Shown: positions 32,927 to 44,398 of the stretch, piece after piece
How the letters are laid out: every line of letters begins with the position of its first letter
Position numbering within the stretch: the first letter of the stretch is position 1
NCBI RefSeq assembly: GCF_030867095.1
Contig: NC_081831.1
Span: 42,593,319 to 42,657,318 of the forward strand
Direction: 5' to 3'
From: Alligator mississippiensis
Lineage: Eukaryota > Chordata > Crocodylia > Alligatoridae
Length of the DNA stretch: 64,000 nucleotides
Made by a program: the position numbers and the translations under genes
Notes under the pieces: generated by a model
What the model saw: the letters and a program-made list of their open reading frames with translations, nothing else
Databases searched by the model: none
What the model was told of the DNA's origin: nothing

Positions 32927-33780
32927 CTGCAGAGAAGTTCTAAATCAGAAAGTACCTCTCAGAAACACAGGAGAGCACCAGATTGCTCATTAGAAAGGTA
33001 ATGCACACAACTGGGCAGGTGAAGATGCTGTAACCAAGTCATAGCCATGTAGGAGCATCATCATTTTCAGTCTGCTGTACCCCATACTCCCTCAGAGCTT
33101 CGTAGCAAAAACAGGGGCAGATCATGGGTTCCCTTGTTCCTAAATGGTCTGTCTCTATGAGTTGATCTAATGGAGAATTTCTGCAGGTTCCATATGGTTT
33201 ATGACATACTGGTGTGGTAATTTGGACAGTAATTCTACCTGGTAGAGGATAGTGGTATAAGCATACCCATTATCTACTTCACTGTATTACAGGTCCATCC
33301 ATTCAGTTGCTTTAAAATATTTAAACCAGCAGTAAATAGGATCTGAGTAAACTACTGAATTAGCAATGGTGAAAGATTCAAAGGGTCTTCCCTAGAAAAG
33401 GGGAGAATTGAGTGGTTGGTAAAATGTGACAGGGGAAACCCCTGTGAGCACATCTTACCTTCAGCTGTTCTTAAAAGGGGAGCCACCACATTGGATAGTC
33501 TGAAAAGCACAGAACAGCTGTAAAACACAGACCCAGGTGTACCCCAAATACAAGTAGTCTCAGGTCCATGCAACCTATGGAGGAGCTGCACATAGACAAT
33601 TCCTGAACAAACCGCATGCTAGTTGCTCTGTGGACAGAGCTCACATGCACTTTGGAAATCTTCAAGACCAGCTCAGCCTTAAACATAACCCCCCAGTGGT
33701 TGCCTTGACTATGGTGACTTGTATGTCAAAATAGAGTCATTTAATGATTGCCCCCAGGAAGACTAACCTAGCCTTTTGCA
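32927..33780. other. Spacer, nothing certain
   Basis: The first exon(s) of the TRMT2B-like gene or the 5' end of the gypsy fossil could be here. I could not support either. No LTR was recognised. Confidence 0.4.
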
Positions 33781-36700
33781 TTGAGACCGGATGGTGTAGG
33801 TCACACTGTTGGATTAGTGTTGGATTAGAACAATTCATCAAAGACTTGAATGGTGATACACACAGAGGGGTAAAGTGACATCGCCCAGTCAATGGAGGAA
33901 GCCGTAAGATTGGCAGAAGACTTTATGATGGTGGAGCAAGGAGCTGAACCTGTAAAGAAAGATAGAAGTGGGAGCTCTGTGTCAAATGGGAGGCAAGACA
34001 CCATGAGTCGGGGACATAAAGCTGGAAGTTTAAAAACAGCTAGCCATGAGATTAGAAATTGGGAATCAAAGGAAATATTATGCTTCAGATGTGGGGAAAA
34101 GGGGCACATTGCTAGATTTTTGTCCCCAAAGGGGAGCAAGGGACCAAATGCAGGATTTTCCACATGAGGAAGAAATGGACTGCAGTTTTGGCAGGCACAA
34201 AGGCCCCAGGTGAAAGTCCAGTCCTATAGTAGAGATTAAAGTAGGGAATTTGATAATCCCTACAATTGTAGACACAGGATGCACTCAAACTATGGTCAGA
34301 GCAGATCCGATTCCCCCACAGACAGGCCAACCTAGACACCTGTGAGCATGATGTGTATTCAGGGGGTTTCATATACTCATGAGAGGAAGAGATTACAATT
34401 GAGTCATGGGGCATATAGAAGAGATGGCTGTTGGATTCGCAGACACCCTGCTATGTCCCATGCTATTAGGTATGGATTGGCCTCATTTGAAGGAAGTAGT
34501 GGGGCATGGGGAATCTCAAGGAAGAAAGATGTAAGGATCAACAAGACAGAGGATGTATAGGGGTAGATGCAAGAGAAGACAACCAAGAAGAAAATCTTGA
34601 TGCTGAGATGGATTTAGAGGAAATTATAGGAGATGGGCAATTCAGAGAAAGGCAAAGGCAGGAACCTCTGTTTCAGAATATTTACAAGGAGAATTTGACT
34701 AAGCAAGAGGATGAAGTCGCAAATTCAGGGTTGGTGAAAGCGACTCCTGGGTTTGAGGTAAGGGTATCCTGTATCGGGTGGACTAGGGAAGGGGGGGGGG
34801 TAAGAGGTCCTCCAAATCTTAACACCCCGCCAATACTGGTCCATGATGTTAAAGGTGGCCCATACATTCCCCATGGGGGGACATCTGGGGAGGGATAAGA
34901 TGGAGGCGTGCCTCAAACAGAGAATGTTCTGGCCTGGTTTGTATAAGTTAGTAGAGAGGTATTGCTGGGATTGTCCAGAATGTCACAAAGTTTCCGATAT
35001 TCAACCTGCGCATTTACCTTTGGTGCCATTACCCTTATTTGACTGGCCATTTGATCCTATAGCATTGGACATTGCAGGACCATGTCCCAAGAGCAACACA
35101 GGTTACCAATTTGTCTTGGTGATAATAGATTATGCTACTAGGTTCCCTGAGGCTATACACATGAAATCAGTTACAGCGACAAAAATAGCAGAGGAGCTTA
35201 TGAAGTGGGTATCATGTGTGGGTATACCTCAAGAAATTCTTACATACTAGGGAAAAAATTTAATGTCTAATGTGTTGAGGGGGATTTGTAGTATACTGAA
35301 AGTCAAGCAATTAAGGACTTCTATGTATCATCCACAGACAAGCTTTTTAACCGTACCCTAAAAAGCATGATTCGTGTGTATATTCAGGGTGATCCTAGAA
35401 AGTGGGAAGCCATAATTCCTCCATTATTGTTTTTGGTTGGGGAGGCACCGCAAGTATCCACTGGCTGCATTCCATTTGAATTAGTTTATGAGCATAAATC
35501 TCAAGGGCTACTGGATATAATCTGTGAAGGGCGGTTAGAAAAAGTCCCTGGAGAGATATGTCAACCTCACCCAGTGCAAGAGTTCCAGGAAAGATTAGGA
35601 AGAGTAAGGAACCTTCTACAAGAAAACCTGGGTAAAAGTCAAGTAAGACAGAAGCAATGGTATGATGAACATGCCAGAAACAGAAAATTCAAAGAGGGGT
35701 ATTGGGTGCTATTAATGTTGCCTGAAAACAATCATAAATTGTTATCTAGATGGCAAGGACCATTTCATCTTACTCATAGACTAGGCCCAGTGAACAATGA
35801 GGTACAATGGACAGAACCTGTGAAGAGAAGACAAAACGGTCATGTTAATTTGTTGAAAAAATGGCACAATTAAGAAGGATGGCTTATGCAGGGAGTGGTT
35901 GAATCACAAGATTTGGATGTGATAGGAGACCCCATATTGTGCGAGTTAAAAGAGGACGATCTGAAAAAGTGGGGCAGAATGTATTAGTGAAACAGAAGAA
36001 AGAGCTGGAGCAATGGTGAGAGAATTTTGAGATGTTTTCAGTGAGAAACCAGGAGAAGTGACAGCAATAGAACATCATATAAAAACTCCCACTGGGTGTA
36101 TAGTGAGAAATCATTGGAGATGTTTACCTTGTCACCTCTGGCAGCCTGTTAAGGCAAGAGATCAGTCAAATGAAATGGCTGGGCATTATAGAGGAGTCTC
36201 ATAGCCCATAGAGAACTCCATTAGTTATAGTACCAAAGTCCAATGGTTCAATGAGCATTTGTGTAGATTATAGGAAACTTAATGAAGTGGCAACTTTCGA
36301 TGCTTTTCCAATGCCACAGGTTGATGATGTGGTGGAAAAGATAAGACAAGAAAAGTACATTTTGACACTTGATTTAACAAAGGGATATTGGCAGATCCCT
36401 ATGGCTATACAGCATAGAGAAAAAAAGGCAGTTGGTATGCCCTGGGGCTTATTCCAGTTTAGGAGAATGCCTTTCAGATTGCATGGGGCAGCCGCTTTGT
36501 TTCAGAGGTTGATGGATAGGATCTTAGCACCACATCAAAGTTATACCTCAGCATATATATATTATATTATAATTTTTTCTGAAGACTGGGTACAGCCCTG
36601 TCACCACCTGAGGGCAGTATTACAAGAGTTAAGGCATGCTGGATTAACTGCTAACTCCAAAAAGTGTGCACTTGGTAGGGAGGAAAATCACTATTTAAGT

Positions 36701-37400
36701 TTCCAGGTTGGACAGGGTTGAATACAACCTGTAGCCGATAAAGTTGCTGCTATTAGAGATTATAAATTACCTAGAAATCAAAAACAGCTTAGGTCCTTCT
36801 TAGGGTTTGCTAATTACTACTGAAGGTTTATCTAACTTTTCTCCGAATTAGTGGCCCCATTGACAGACATGACAAGAGGGTGGGTAAGTCAGTTATGATG
36901 GTCTGAGCAGGCTATAAAAGGCCTTCAATGAGGTCAAGCAGGCTCTTTGTAAAAAAACCAAACAAACAAAGAAACAAACAAACCCAAAAAACAGTACGCT
37001 ACACGCCCAATTTCCAAGAAGTATTTTATTTACAAACAGATGCTTCAGGAAGTGCTCTGGGAGCGGTCTTATTCCAAAGAGTACAAGGAGAAGAAAGATC
37101 CATAGCTTATGCCAGCAAGCAATTTTCAAGAGCTGAGGTTAGGTATTTTACCACAGAGAGGGAGTGTTTGGCCATCAGGTGGGGGGTGGAGATTTTTAGA
37201 TATTATTTGCTAGGGAGAACATTTATATTAATCACGGACCATGCACCATTAAGATGGCTACAGTCAGCAAAAACTGACAAGGCATGTATAATTCATTGGT
37301 CACTGGCGTTACAGCCTTTTTGTTTCTCAGTAGAGCATCAACCCAGAAACAAGAATATGATTGCTGACTTCCTGTGTCATTCCATACCTGCAGAATAGAT
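33780..37400 (+). mobile_element. Ty3/gypsy fossil with integrase before reverse transcriptase (Gmr1-like), SCAN-like gag
   Basis: The parts in order are as follows. A gag segment resembles the second half of a SCAN domain (LEQF then EEAVRLAEDF, about 33820-33930). A zinc-knuckle CFRCGEKGH lies near 34085. A protease-type VDTG segment lies near 34270. An integrase at about 34850-35870 has the zinc-binding H...CPECH region, ALDIAGPCPK and VIIDYATRFPEAI core blocks, and a C-terminal WQGPFHL (GPY/F) module. A reverse transcriptase at about 36180-36720 has ICVDYRKLN and LDLTKGYWQIP. An RNase H at about 37000-37390 has LQTDASGSALGAVL and LITDHAPLRW. Ordinary gypsy elements have integrase last; the Gmr1-like group has it ahead of reverse transcriptase, as here. 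LTRs were not recognised. The element is clearly old and broken, with many breaks. Confidence 0.85.
36945..36992. repeat. (CAAA)n-like simple repeat within the gypsy fossil
   Basis: A run of A-rich CAAA/AAAC units lies between the reverse-transcriptase and RNase H parts of the fossil. Confidence 0.8.
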
Positions 37401-38339
37401 ACCATCACAGAAGATAAATGCTGCATCAGAACAAAAAAGTGATTAAAAAAAAGATAACGATTTAAAAGAATTTATTAGTTACATACCTCTCCTCTTAGTT
37501 CCTGTATCAGGGAGCCCTTGGACCCTGTTACTAACAATGGAAAGTTAAATTTACCAAGAGCTGAAAACATGGACTGGAGGTGATGACATCATCATCCAGC
37601 ATCTCATGGCGGGAGATTCTAACACCTGTAAGAAATTATAAACCATGAACCAGAAATAAGAAGGGGAAGGTCTTGAAAAGGACACTTCCTCAATAAACAA
37701 CCCCCAGAAGGGGACGAGGAATGCAAATTCAACCCAGAGGGCTGGGAGAACCTGTGCGGAGGCACAGGAGCCATATAGTGCTACCTGATTTGTGAGAACG
37801 TCATGCAGCATAGAGCCACTTTACCTGAATTGAGAAAGAGGTGAGACACTTGCAGGAGGCAGGGAAACACGGAGCCTTCAGCAACCAGAGGCAGGAGCTG
37901 AAAGAGATTGACAGAAGTACCACTGAGGGTGAGCTCAGCCAGGAGCCACTCACCAGACAAAGACTGTAAGATTAGACTTTGTTGACCTTGCGGTGATGCT
38001 ATCACTTTAGGAGACCTTTTGTGAGAAGTAACAAGTTAACTCATAAAGATTGACGTTAAGACCTGCAATTATCTTTTGTTTGTTTAGTTATTACATTTAT
38101 TTTCCCATCAAAGTTGTGGCAGGCAAATGAACATGTGGGACTAATTGCAAGAATATACTCATGATAACAGCTATGATGCATCTCACCATCTGCACCCCAC
38201 CATTTGAAAATTCTAGATCTGCCAATGACTGTATGCACTAGAGGTTTTTGTGTGGGATCTACAGAGCCTGCTTCCTTTTGTTGCATGTAAAACAGCTTTC
38301 CAAATGCAGCACAAAATTTGGGTCTATGCTGCCTTCCAC
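37401..38339. other. Sequence downstream of the gypsy fossil, unassigned
   Basis: It may contain the 3' LTR of the fossil, but without a matching 5' copy this cannot be shown. No gene was recognised. Confidence 0.4.
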
Positions 38340-39140
38340 ATTTGCTGCATGTCTACCTGGAAGCTCTCTCTCCCTTTGAGAGCTCCTTAACTATGGAAAA
38401 TTCCACTGTGTAAGATTCCCTCTTCAGGCCATATTCTTTCATGTCTACTGTATATACAACTCCTTTTCATGCACTGAGCTCTACTGCCTGGCACATTTGG
38501 ATAGTCCTTTCTAGGGAGAAATCTCCCTGACACAGTAGCTTTTCTTTTAATACACTGTTTCCAGTGCAACAAATAATCCTATCACTAATTGGAGATTCTG
38601 TCAAGTTCCCAAAAGCACAGTTCTTACTCAGTCTCTATAGTTCAGAAACTTACTGGCCTATACTTTCTCCTGTTGTGTGGGGTGTTTTGTTTTGTTGTTT
38701 TTTTTTTGGGGGGGGGGAGGTTGCACATAAAAAAATCTGTCTCTTTCAAGAGTCCCATTCTTTTTTGGCATGCAGTACTCCTCAAATTTGGATAGTACTT
38801 TACTTAATTTCAGATGTGGACCTTTTTGAAGGTAAAAGTATTATAAACAGCCAAGGATTCCTCCCCCACATCATACAAGAAGACTGAGAACTTGACTTGA
38901 TCATTTTTTTTTCTTCTGCCCCTGGGGCTACTAGCAACCACTCAAGCCTTTGTCTGAATGCCCTCCAGTTCTCTGATATATTGTCCAACAGCAGAAGGGC
39001 ACATGGAATTTGCAACACTTCCATGACTAACTGTCCTTGGACTATTACTAGGCAGGCAAAGCCTGCTGCACGTCCACCTGGAAGCTCTCTCTCCCTTTGA
39101 GGGCTCCTTACCAATGGAAAATTCCACTGTGTGAGATTAC
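38340..39140 (-). mobile_element. Fragment of another gypsy-type gag between two short direct repeats
   Basis: On the minus strand about 38880-39030 encodes LLLDNISENWRAFRQRLEW, followed by APGAEEKKMI. This is the ENW-x-F-x-QR-type N-terminal gag signature of Ty3/gypsy elements. Two 75-bp direct repeats lie at 38340-38414 and 39063-39140 (both contain CTGGAAGCTCTCTCTCCCTT). Only a scrap of the element remains, broken and old. Confidence 0.5.
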
Positions 39141-39481
39141 TGTGCATTACTGTTCTTGCACTGTTTCCAACTTTATTTTTTAGTTTGGATCTCAAATTCC
39201 TTCTCATTTGCCTCACCTGCCACCACATAGTGATCACCAGTTTCAGTGGACGTAGGCACATATAAATGAGAAGAACTACATAACAGGTTTTATACCAGAG
39301 CAGTAAGCAACTCCCACAAACACTGTCTGCCTCTGACTGACTGGCTAGCTCTTAACTGAGGGACTCTCTCCCAATTACCAGCTCTTCTAAATTAGGGAGT
39401 GTCTCCCCTAATTATAACTGCCACTATACATAGAATATATTTTCTGTATTTTAGTGGAACAATTTAAATTTTCTAACATAA

Positions 39482-39535
39482 TTACCCATTTCGGAGTAAT
39501 TACCCATTTCAGAGTAATTTCCCATTGGGTAACTA
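39482..39535. repeat. Short tandem repeat (about 20-bp unit)
   Basis: TAATTACCCATTTCGGAG is repeated about 2.5 times with few changes. Confidence 0.7.
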
Positions 39536-40083
39536 TCAGTACAGTAATTACCAAAAGGCTGATAAATTGAAGACTCAGATGCCAGTTATTCCCTCACACC
39601 AAAATCTTTTGTTTAGGTAAAATTCATACCTGATATAACTGCTAAAAGCAGGAAATAATCCAAACCATTCATGTTTGAGAAGGCTGCCCAATGTCTTTAA
39701 GGAACTGTGAAATGTCTTTATCTCTTCAGCAGTCATTTAATGTTCTCTCATACCTTTGCATGTATGTTTTTACAGCTTTATCAAGTTCTGGGTAGTTTCA
39801 ATCTTGGGGATCCTTATAATCACTTAATGAAAACAAAGTACAGAAGTCTACATAATCCCCACCTACTATATATGCAAAGATAACCTATGGAGATTGAAAA
39901 AAGGAGGTTACATCACCCATAACAAAGTAGGTTTAATAATATAGTGCTTTAGATCTATGTATGTAAAATGTGTTGTCGAAGCAGTCAGTGTAATCCAGGG
40001 GTGGGCAATTATTTGGGATGCAGGACCCCTTCAAGGTTTTTTGTGAGCTGTTGCTGGCTCGGGGGGAGGGGGGAAATGGCAAT

Positions 40084-40738
40084 TGATCCTATGCTGGATG
40101 GCGTGGGCAAGCAGCAGTGTGCCCTTGTTGCCAAGACGGCTAACGGTTTACTGGGCTGCATTGATAGGTGTGTTGCCAGTAGGTCAAGGGAAGTGATTAT
40201 TCTCTATTCAGCACTGACGCCACATCTTGTGTACTGTGTTCAGTTTTGGGCCTCCCACTAGAGAAAGGATGTGGGCAAATTGGAGAGAGTCCAGTAGGGG
40301 AAACAAAAATGGTGAGGGGGGCTGGAGGACATGACTTATGAGGAAAAACTGAGAGAACTGGGTTTATTTAGTCTAGAGAAGAGAAGATTGGGAGGGGATT
40401 TAATAACAGCCTTCAACTACCTGAAGGGGGGCTTGAAAGAGGATGGAACTAAACTGTTCTCAGTGGTGGTAGACAACAGAACAAGGAGCAATGGTCTCAA
40501 GTTGCAGCAAGGGAAGTTTAGGTTAGATATTAGGAAGAATTTTCTCACTAGGAGGGTAGTAAAACACTGGAACAGGTTACCCAGAGAGGTGGTGAAATTC
40601 CCATCCTTGGAGGTGTTTAAGGCCCAGCTAGACAAAGCTTTGGCTGGGATAATCTAGTTGAGGATGGTCCTGCTTTGGGCAGGGGGTTGGACTAGATGAC
40701 CTCCTGAGGTCCCTTCCAACCCTAACTTTATGATTCTA
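40084..40738 (+). mobile_element. CR1 LINE 3' end, nested in the hAT-like element
   Basis: Frames carry [47 protein letters not shown] and [19 protein letters not shown]. These are the C-terminal CR1 ORF2 blocks. The tail is CCCTTCCAACCCTAACTTTA then TGATTCTATG. It is a different CR1 subfamily from the 41160 copy. Confidence 0.9.
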
Positions 40739-41159
40739 TGGGCAGCCAGGGCCAGAGCCAAGGCCAAGGCTGAGATTGCAGGGCAGTGACAGCACGGGCC
40801 TGAGGCCCCAGGCAGAGCCATGATCTGCTCCCTACATGCCCCTGTGATGGGTGCCAGTTCCACAGGCAGGAACCAGGCATTTCCTGCCCACCTGTGGCCC
40901 CAGCCATTCATCCGGCTGAGCACGCCCTGCCCACGGGGGTGCCAGACTAGTCTCCATGGAGAACCTGCCTGCCTGCCTGCTCTGTCTGGTGGGTGTGGCA
41001 TGGATGGGCCTGAGCACCTGGGAAGCAGGGCCAGGTCTGGCATTAGTGGTGGAGACACTGGCAGCAGCAGCTGGGCAGAGTTAGATAGCACCACAGGGGC
41101 TGCTGGGAAGTGAGTCCCACTGCTGTGCTGCCCCACCCCACCCCAAAAGTAAGTGTGTG

Positions 41160-44100
41160 TTCTCTTCTAGGTTGGTGGATCTCCTCCAGCGGGCTTTAAA
41201 CTAGGCTTGTCGGGGGGAGGGGAAGACGAGGGCGGGGGAAGCCGTGGACCACCAAACCATGCGGCACCCACAAGGACAGTCCAGCCTGAAGGAGAACATC
41301 AGGAAACTGCAATCCATGGGGCAGCCAGCAGTACAGCACAGGTAAGCAATAAGCAGGTAAGCAATAAGGGGCCCTTTGGGCATCAGAGCCGGGGGGCAAC
41401 AAAGGCGCCAGTCACAGGGCTCAAGTGCCTACACACTAATGCTAGGAGCATGGGGAGCAAGCAGGATGAACTAGCACTCCTGCTTGCAGAAAACACCTAC
41501 GACTTAGTAGGACTAACAGAAACGTGGTGGGATCCTTCCCACAACTGGGCGGTACACATTGAGGGTTATAAGCTGTACAGAAAGGCTAGAGTGGAAAAGA
41601 GAGGGGGAGGACATATCGCTATGTCAATGAGCGATATACATCAACCCTTATCAAAATGGAATCGGAGGAGGAGAAAGTAGAAGGATTGTGAGTTAGGTTA
41701 CATGGTGGTCAAGGGGGAAGGGATTTGGTGGTAGGGGTCTGCTACAGACCCCCACACCTAGGGGAAGAACTAGATTCGGGGCTCCTGAGGCAGCTCTCGG
41801 AGACCATAAAAACGAGGGAGGCGGTAGTCATGGTAGACATCTGCTGGGAGACGCAGACAGCAAAGTCCCACCGTTCACGCAGGTTCCTATCCTGTGTACA
41901 GGACCTCCATCTGATGCAGGAGGTACATGGTCCCACTAGGGGGAATGCCTTACTGGACCTGGTATTGGCAATGGGGGATGACATAGCAGGAGACCTACAG
42001 ATCGGTGGTCACCTGGGGGACAGTGATCACCAAATAATAGAATTCTTCATAAGACGTAGAGTGGGTAAGGTAACTAGTAGGGTGAAAGTGCTAGACTTTA
42101 GGAAAGCTGATTTCAATGAACTTAGGCGTTTAGTCAAGGATGCACTGCAGAGTAAGAGTTTTAAAGAGTTGGGAGCCCAGGAAGGGTGGCTGCGCCTTAA
42201 GGAAATGATCTTTCAGGCACAGAAGGAGACAATCCCGATGTGGGAAAAAAAGGGCCAAGAGGCTTCCTTGGCTGACCAGAGAAATCTAGAGCACCCTACA
42301 GGCTAAAAGGGGGGCATATAAAAAGTGGAAACGGGGAGAGACTACTAAAGAGAAGTATACCTCCTCTGCTCGCGCTTGTAGGGAGGCAGTTAGACAGGCC
42401 AAAGCTACCATGGAGCTGAGGATGGCATCCCAAGTTAAGGATAACAAAAAAAATGTTTTTTAGATATATAAGGAGTAAAAGGAAGGCCCAGGGTGGAATA
42501 GGACCTCTACTAAATGGACATAAGCAATTGGTGACGGACGGTGGGGACAAGGCTGAAGTCCTCAATGAGTTCTTTGCCTCAGTGTTTCTAAGAGAGGGGC
42601 AAGACAAGGCTCTCACTGGGATTGTAGAGAGGCAGCAGCAGGGCACCAGACTACCAAGCGTAGACCCTGAGATGGTGAAGAGTCACTTGGAGGAACTGGA
42701 TGCGTTTAAGTCGGCAGGCCCGGATGAGCTCAATCCGAGGGTACTGAAGGTACTGGCTGATGTCATTGCACAGCCACTGGCGGGAATATTTGAACGCTCA
42801 TGGCGCACAGGCCAGGTCCCGGAGGATTGGAAAAGGGCCAATGTGGTCCCCATTTTCAAGAAGGGGAGGAAGGAGGACCCAGGCAACTATAGGCCAGTCA
42901 GTCTCACCTCCAAGCTTGGCAAAGTCTTTGAAAAAATTATCAAGGCTCACATTTGCGAGAGCTCGGCAGGAAAAATTATGCTGAGGGGAAACCAGCACAG
43001 GTTTGTAGCAGGTATATCATGCCTGACTAATCTAGTCTCTTTTTATGACCAGGTTACAAAACACCTGGATGCAGGAGGAGGGGTGGATGTCGTATACTTA
43101 GACTTCAGGAAGGCCTTCGATACGGTATCCCACCCCATACTGGTGAACAAGTTAAGAGGCTGTGACTTGGATGACAACACAGTCTGGTGGGTGGCAAATT
43201 GGCTAGAGGGTCGCACCCAAAGAGTCGTGGTGGACGGGTCGGTTTCGACCTGGAAGAGTGTGGGCAGTGGGGTCCCGCAGGGCTCGGTCCTTGGACCGAT
43301 ACTCTTTAATGTCTTCATCAGCGACTTGGACGAGGGAGTGAAATGTACTCTGTCCAAGTCTGCAGATGGCACAAAGCTATGGGGAGAAGTGGACATGCCG
43401 GAGGGCAGGGAACAGCTGCAAGCAGACCTGGACAGGTTGGACAAGTGGGCAGAAAACAACAGAATTCAATTCAACAAGGAGAAATGCAAAGTGCTGCACC
43501 TAGGGAGGAAAAATGTTCAGCATACCTACTGCCTAGGAAATGACTTGCTTGGAAGCATGGAAGAGGAAAGGGATCTTGGAGTCCTAGCGGACTCCAAGAT
43601 GAACGTGAGTCATCAGTGTGGCCAAGTCATCAGAAAAGCTAATGGCACTTTATCATGCATCAGCAGATGCATGACGAACAGAACCAAGGAGGTGATACTT
43701 CCCCTCTATCGGGCGCTGGTCAGACTGCAGTTGGAATACTGCATGCAATTTTGGGCACCGCACTTCAGGAGGGATGTGGATAACCTGGAGAGGATCCAGA
43801 GAAGGGCCACTCATATGGTTAAGGGCTTGCAGGCCAAGCCCCATGAGGAAAGACTAGGGCACCTGGACCTCTTCAGCCTCCGCAAGAGAAGGAGGAGAGG
43901 TGACTTTGTGGCTGCCTATAAGTTCATCATGGGGGCACAGAAGGGAATTGGTGAGGCTTTACTCACCAAGGCGCCCCTGGGGGTCACAAGAAATAATGGC
44001 TATAAGCTAGCAGAGAGCAGATTTAGACTGGACATCAGGAAGAACTTCTTCACAGTTAAGAGTAGTCTGGAATGGGCTCCCAAAGGAGGTGGTGTTCTCC

Positions 44101-44236
44101 CCTACTCTGGGGGTCTTCAAGAGGAGGTTAGATAGGCATCTGGCTGGGGTCATCTAAACCCAGCAGTCTTTCCTGCCTATGCAGGGGGTCAGACTTGATG
44201 TTCTATTGAGGTCCCTTCTGACCTTAACATCTATGA
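41160..44236 (+). mobile_element. CR1 LINE, nearly full length
   Basis: ORF2 starts with the AP-type endonuclease: LKCLHTNARSMGSKQDELAL, LVGLTETWWDPSHNW and, in a second frame, VVGVCYRPPHLGEELDSGL and GDSDHQIIEFF. The reverse transcriptase is one open frame of 560 codons (42453-44135) with [40 protein letters not shown] and [20 protein letters not shown]. The catalytic FADD box reads SADG, so the enzyme would be dead. The endonuclease half has frameshifts. The 3' tail is GGTCCCTTCTGACCTTAACATC. The long open frame shows it is the youngest CR1 in the window. It lies inside the hAT-like element. Confidence 0.94.
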
Positions 44237-44398
44237 ATCATGCTCCTGGGGGTGGTGGGACTGGCTGCACATGCCATGGACCAGGCTGCCCCCTGTGCCT
44301 GGGCCAGGTGGAGCTGAGGGACCCACTGCAGGCTAAATAGAATCCCTTGATGGTCTGAATCCGGCCTGAGCCATACTTTGCCCGCTCTTGGTGTAATA

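Larger units (their letters stand above)
39996..44390. mobile_element. hAT-like element split by two CR1 insertions
   Basis: The left end CAGGGGTGGGCAATTATTT and right end (read inward) CAAGAGCGGGCAAAGTATGG are matching termini. Flanks GTGTAATC (39988-39995) and GTGTAATA (44391-44398) are an 8-bp duplication with one change. Its own sequence is 39996-40083, 40740-41150 and 44240-44390. The rest is CR1. It is the same family as 10991. No transposase remains in it. Confidence 0.7.

Noticed and set aside
38687-38720. T/G homopolymer run considered as a retrotransposon tail
   Set aside because: It is mixed T then G runs with no element body attached on the expected side.
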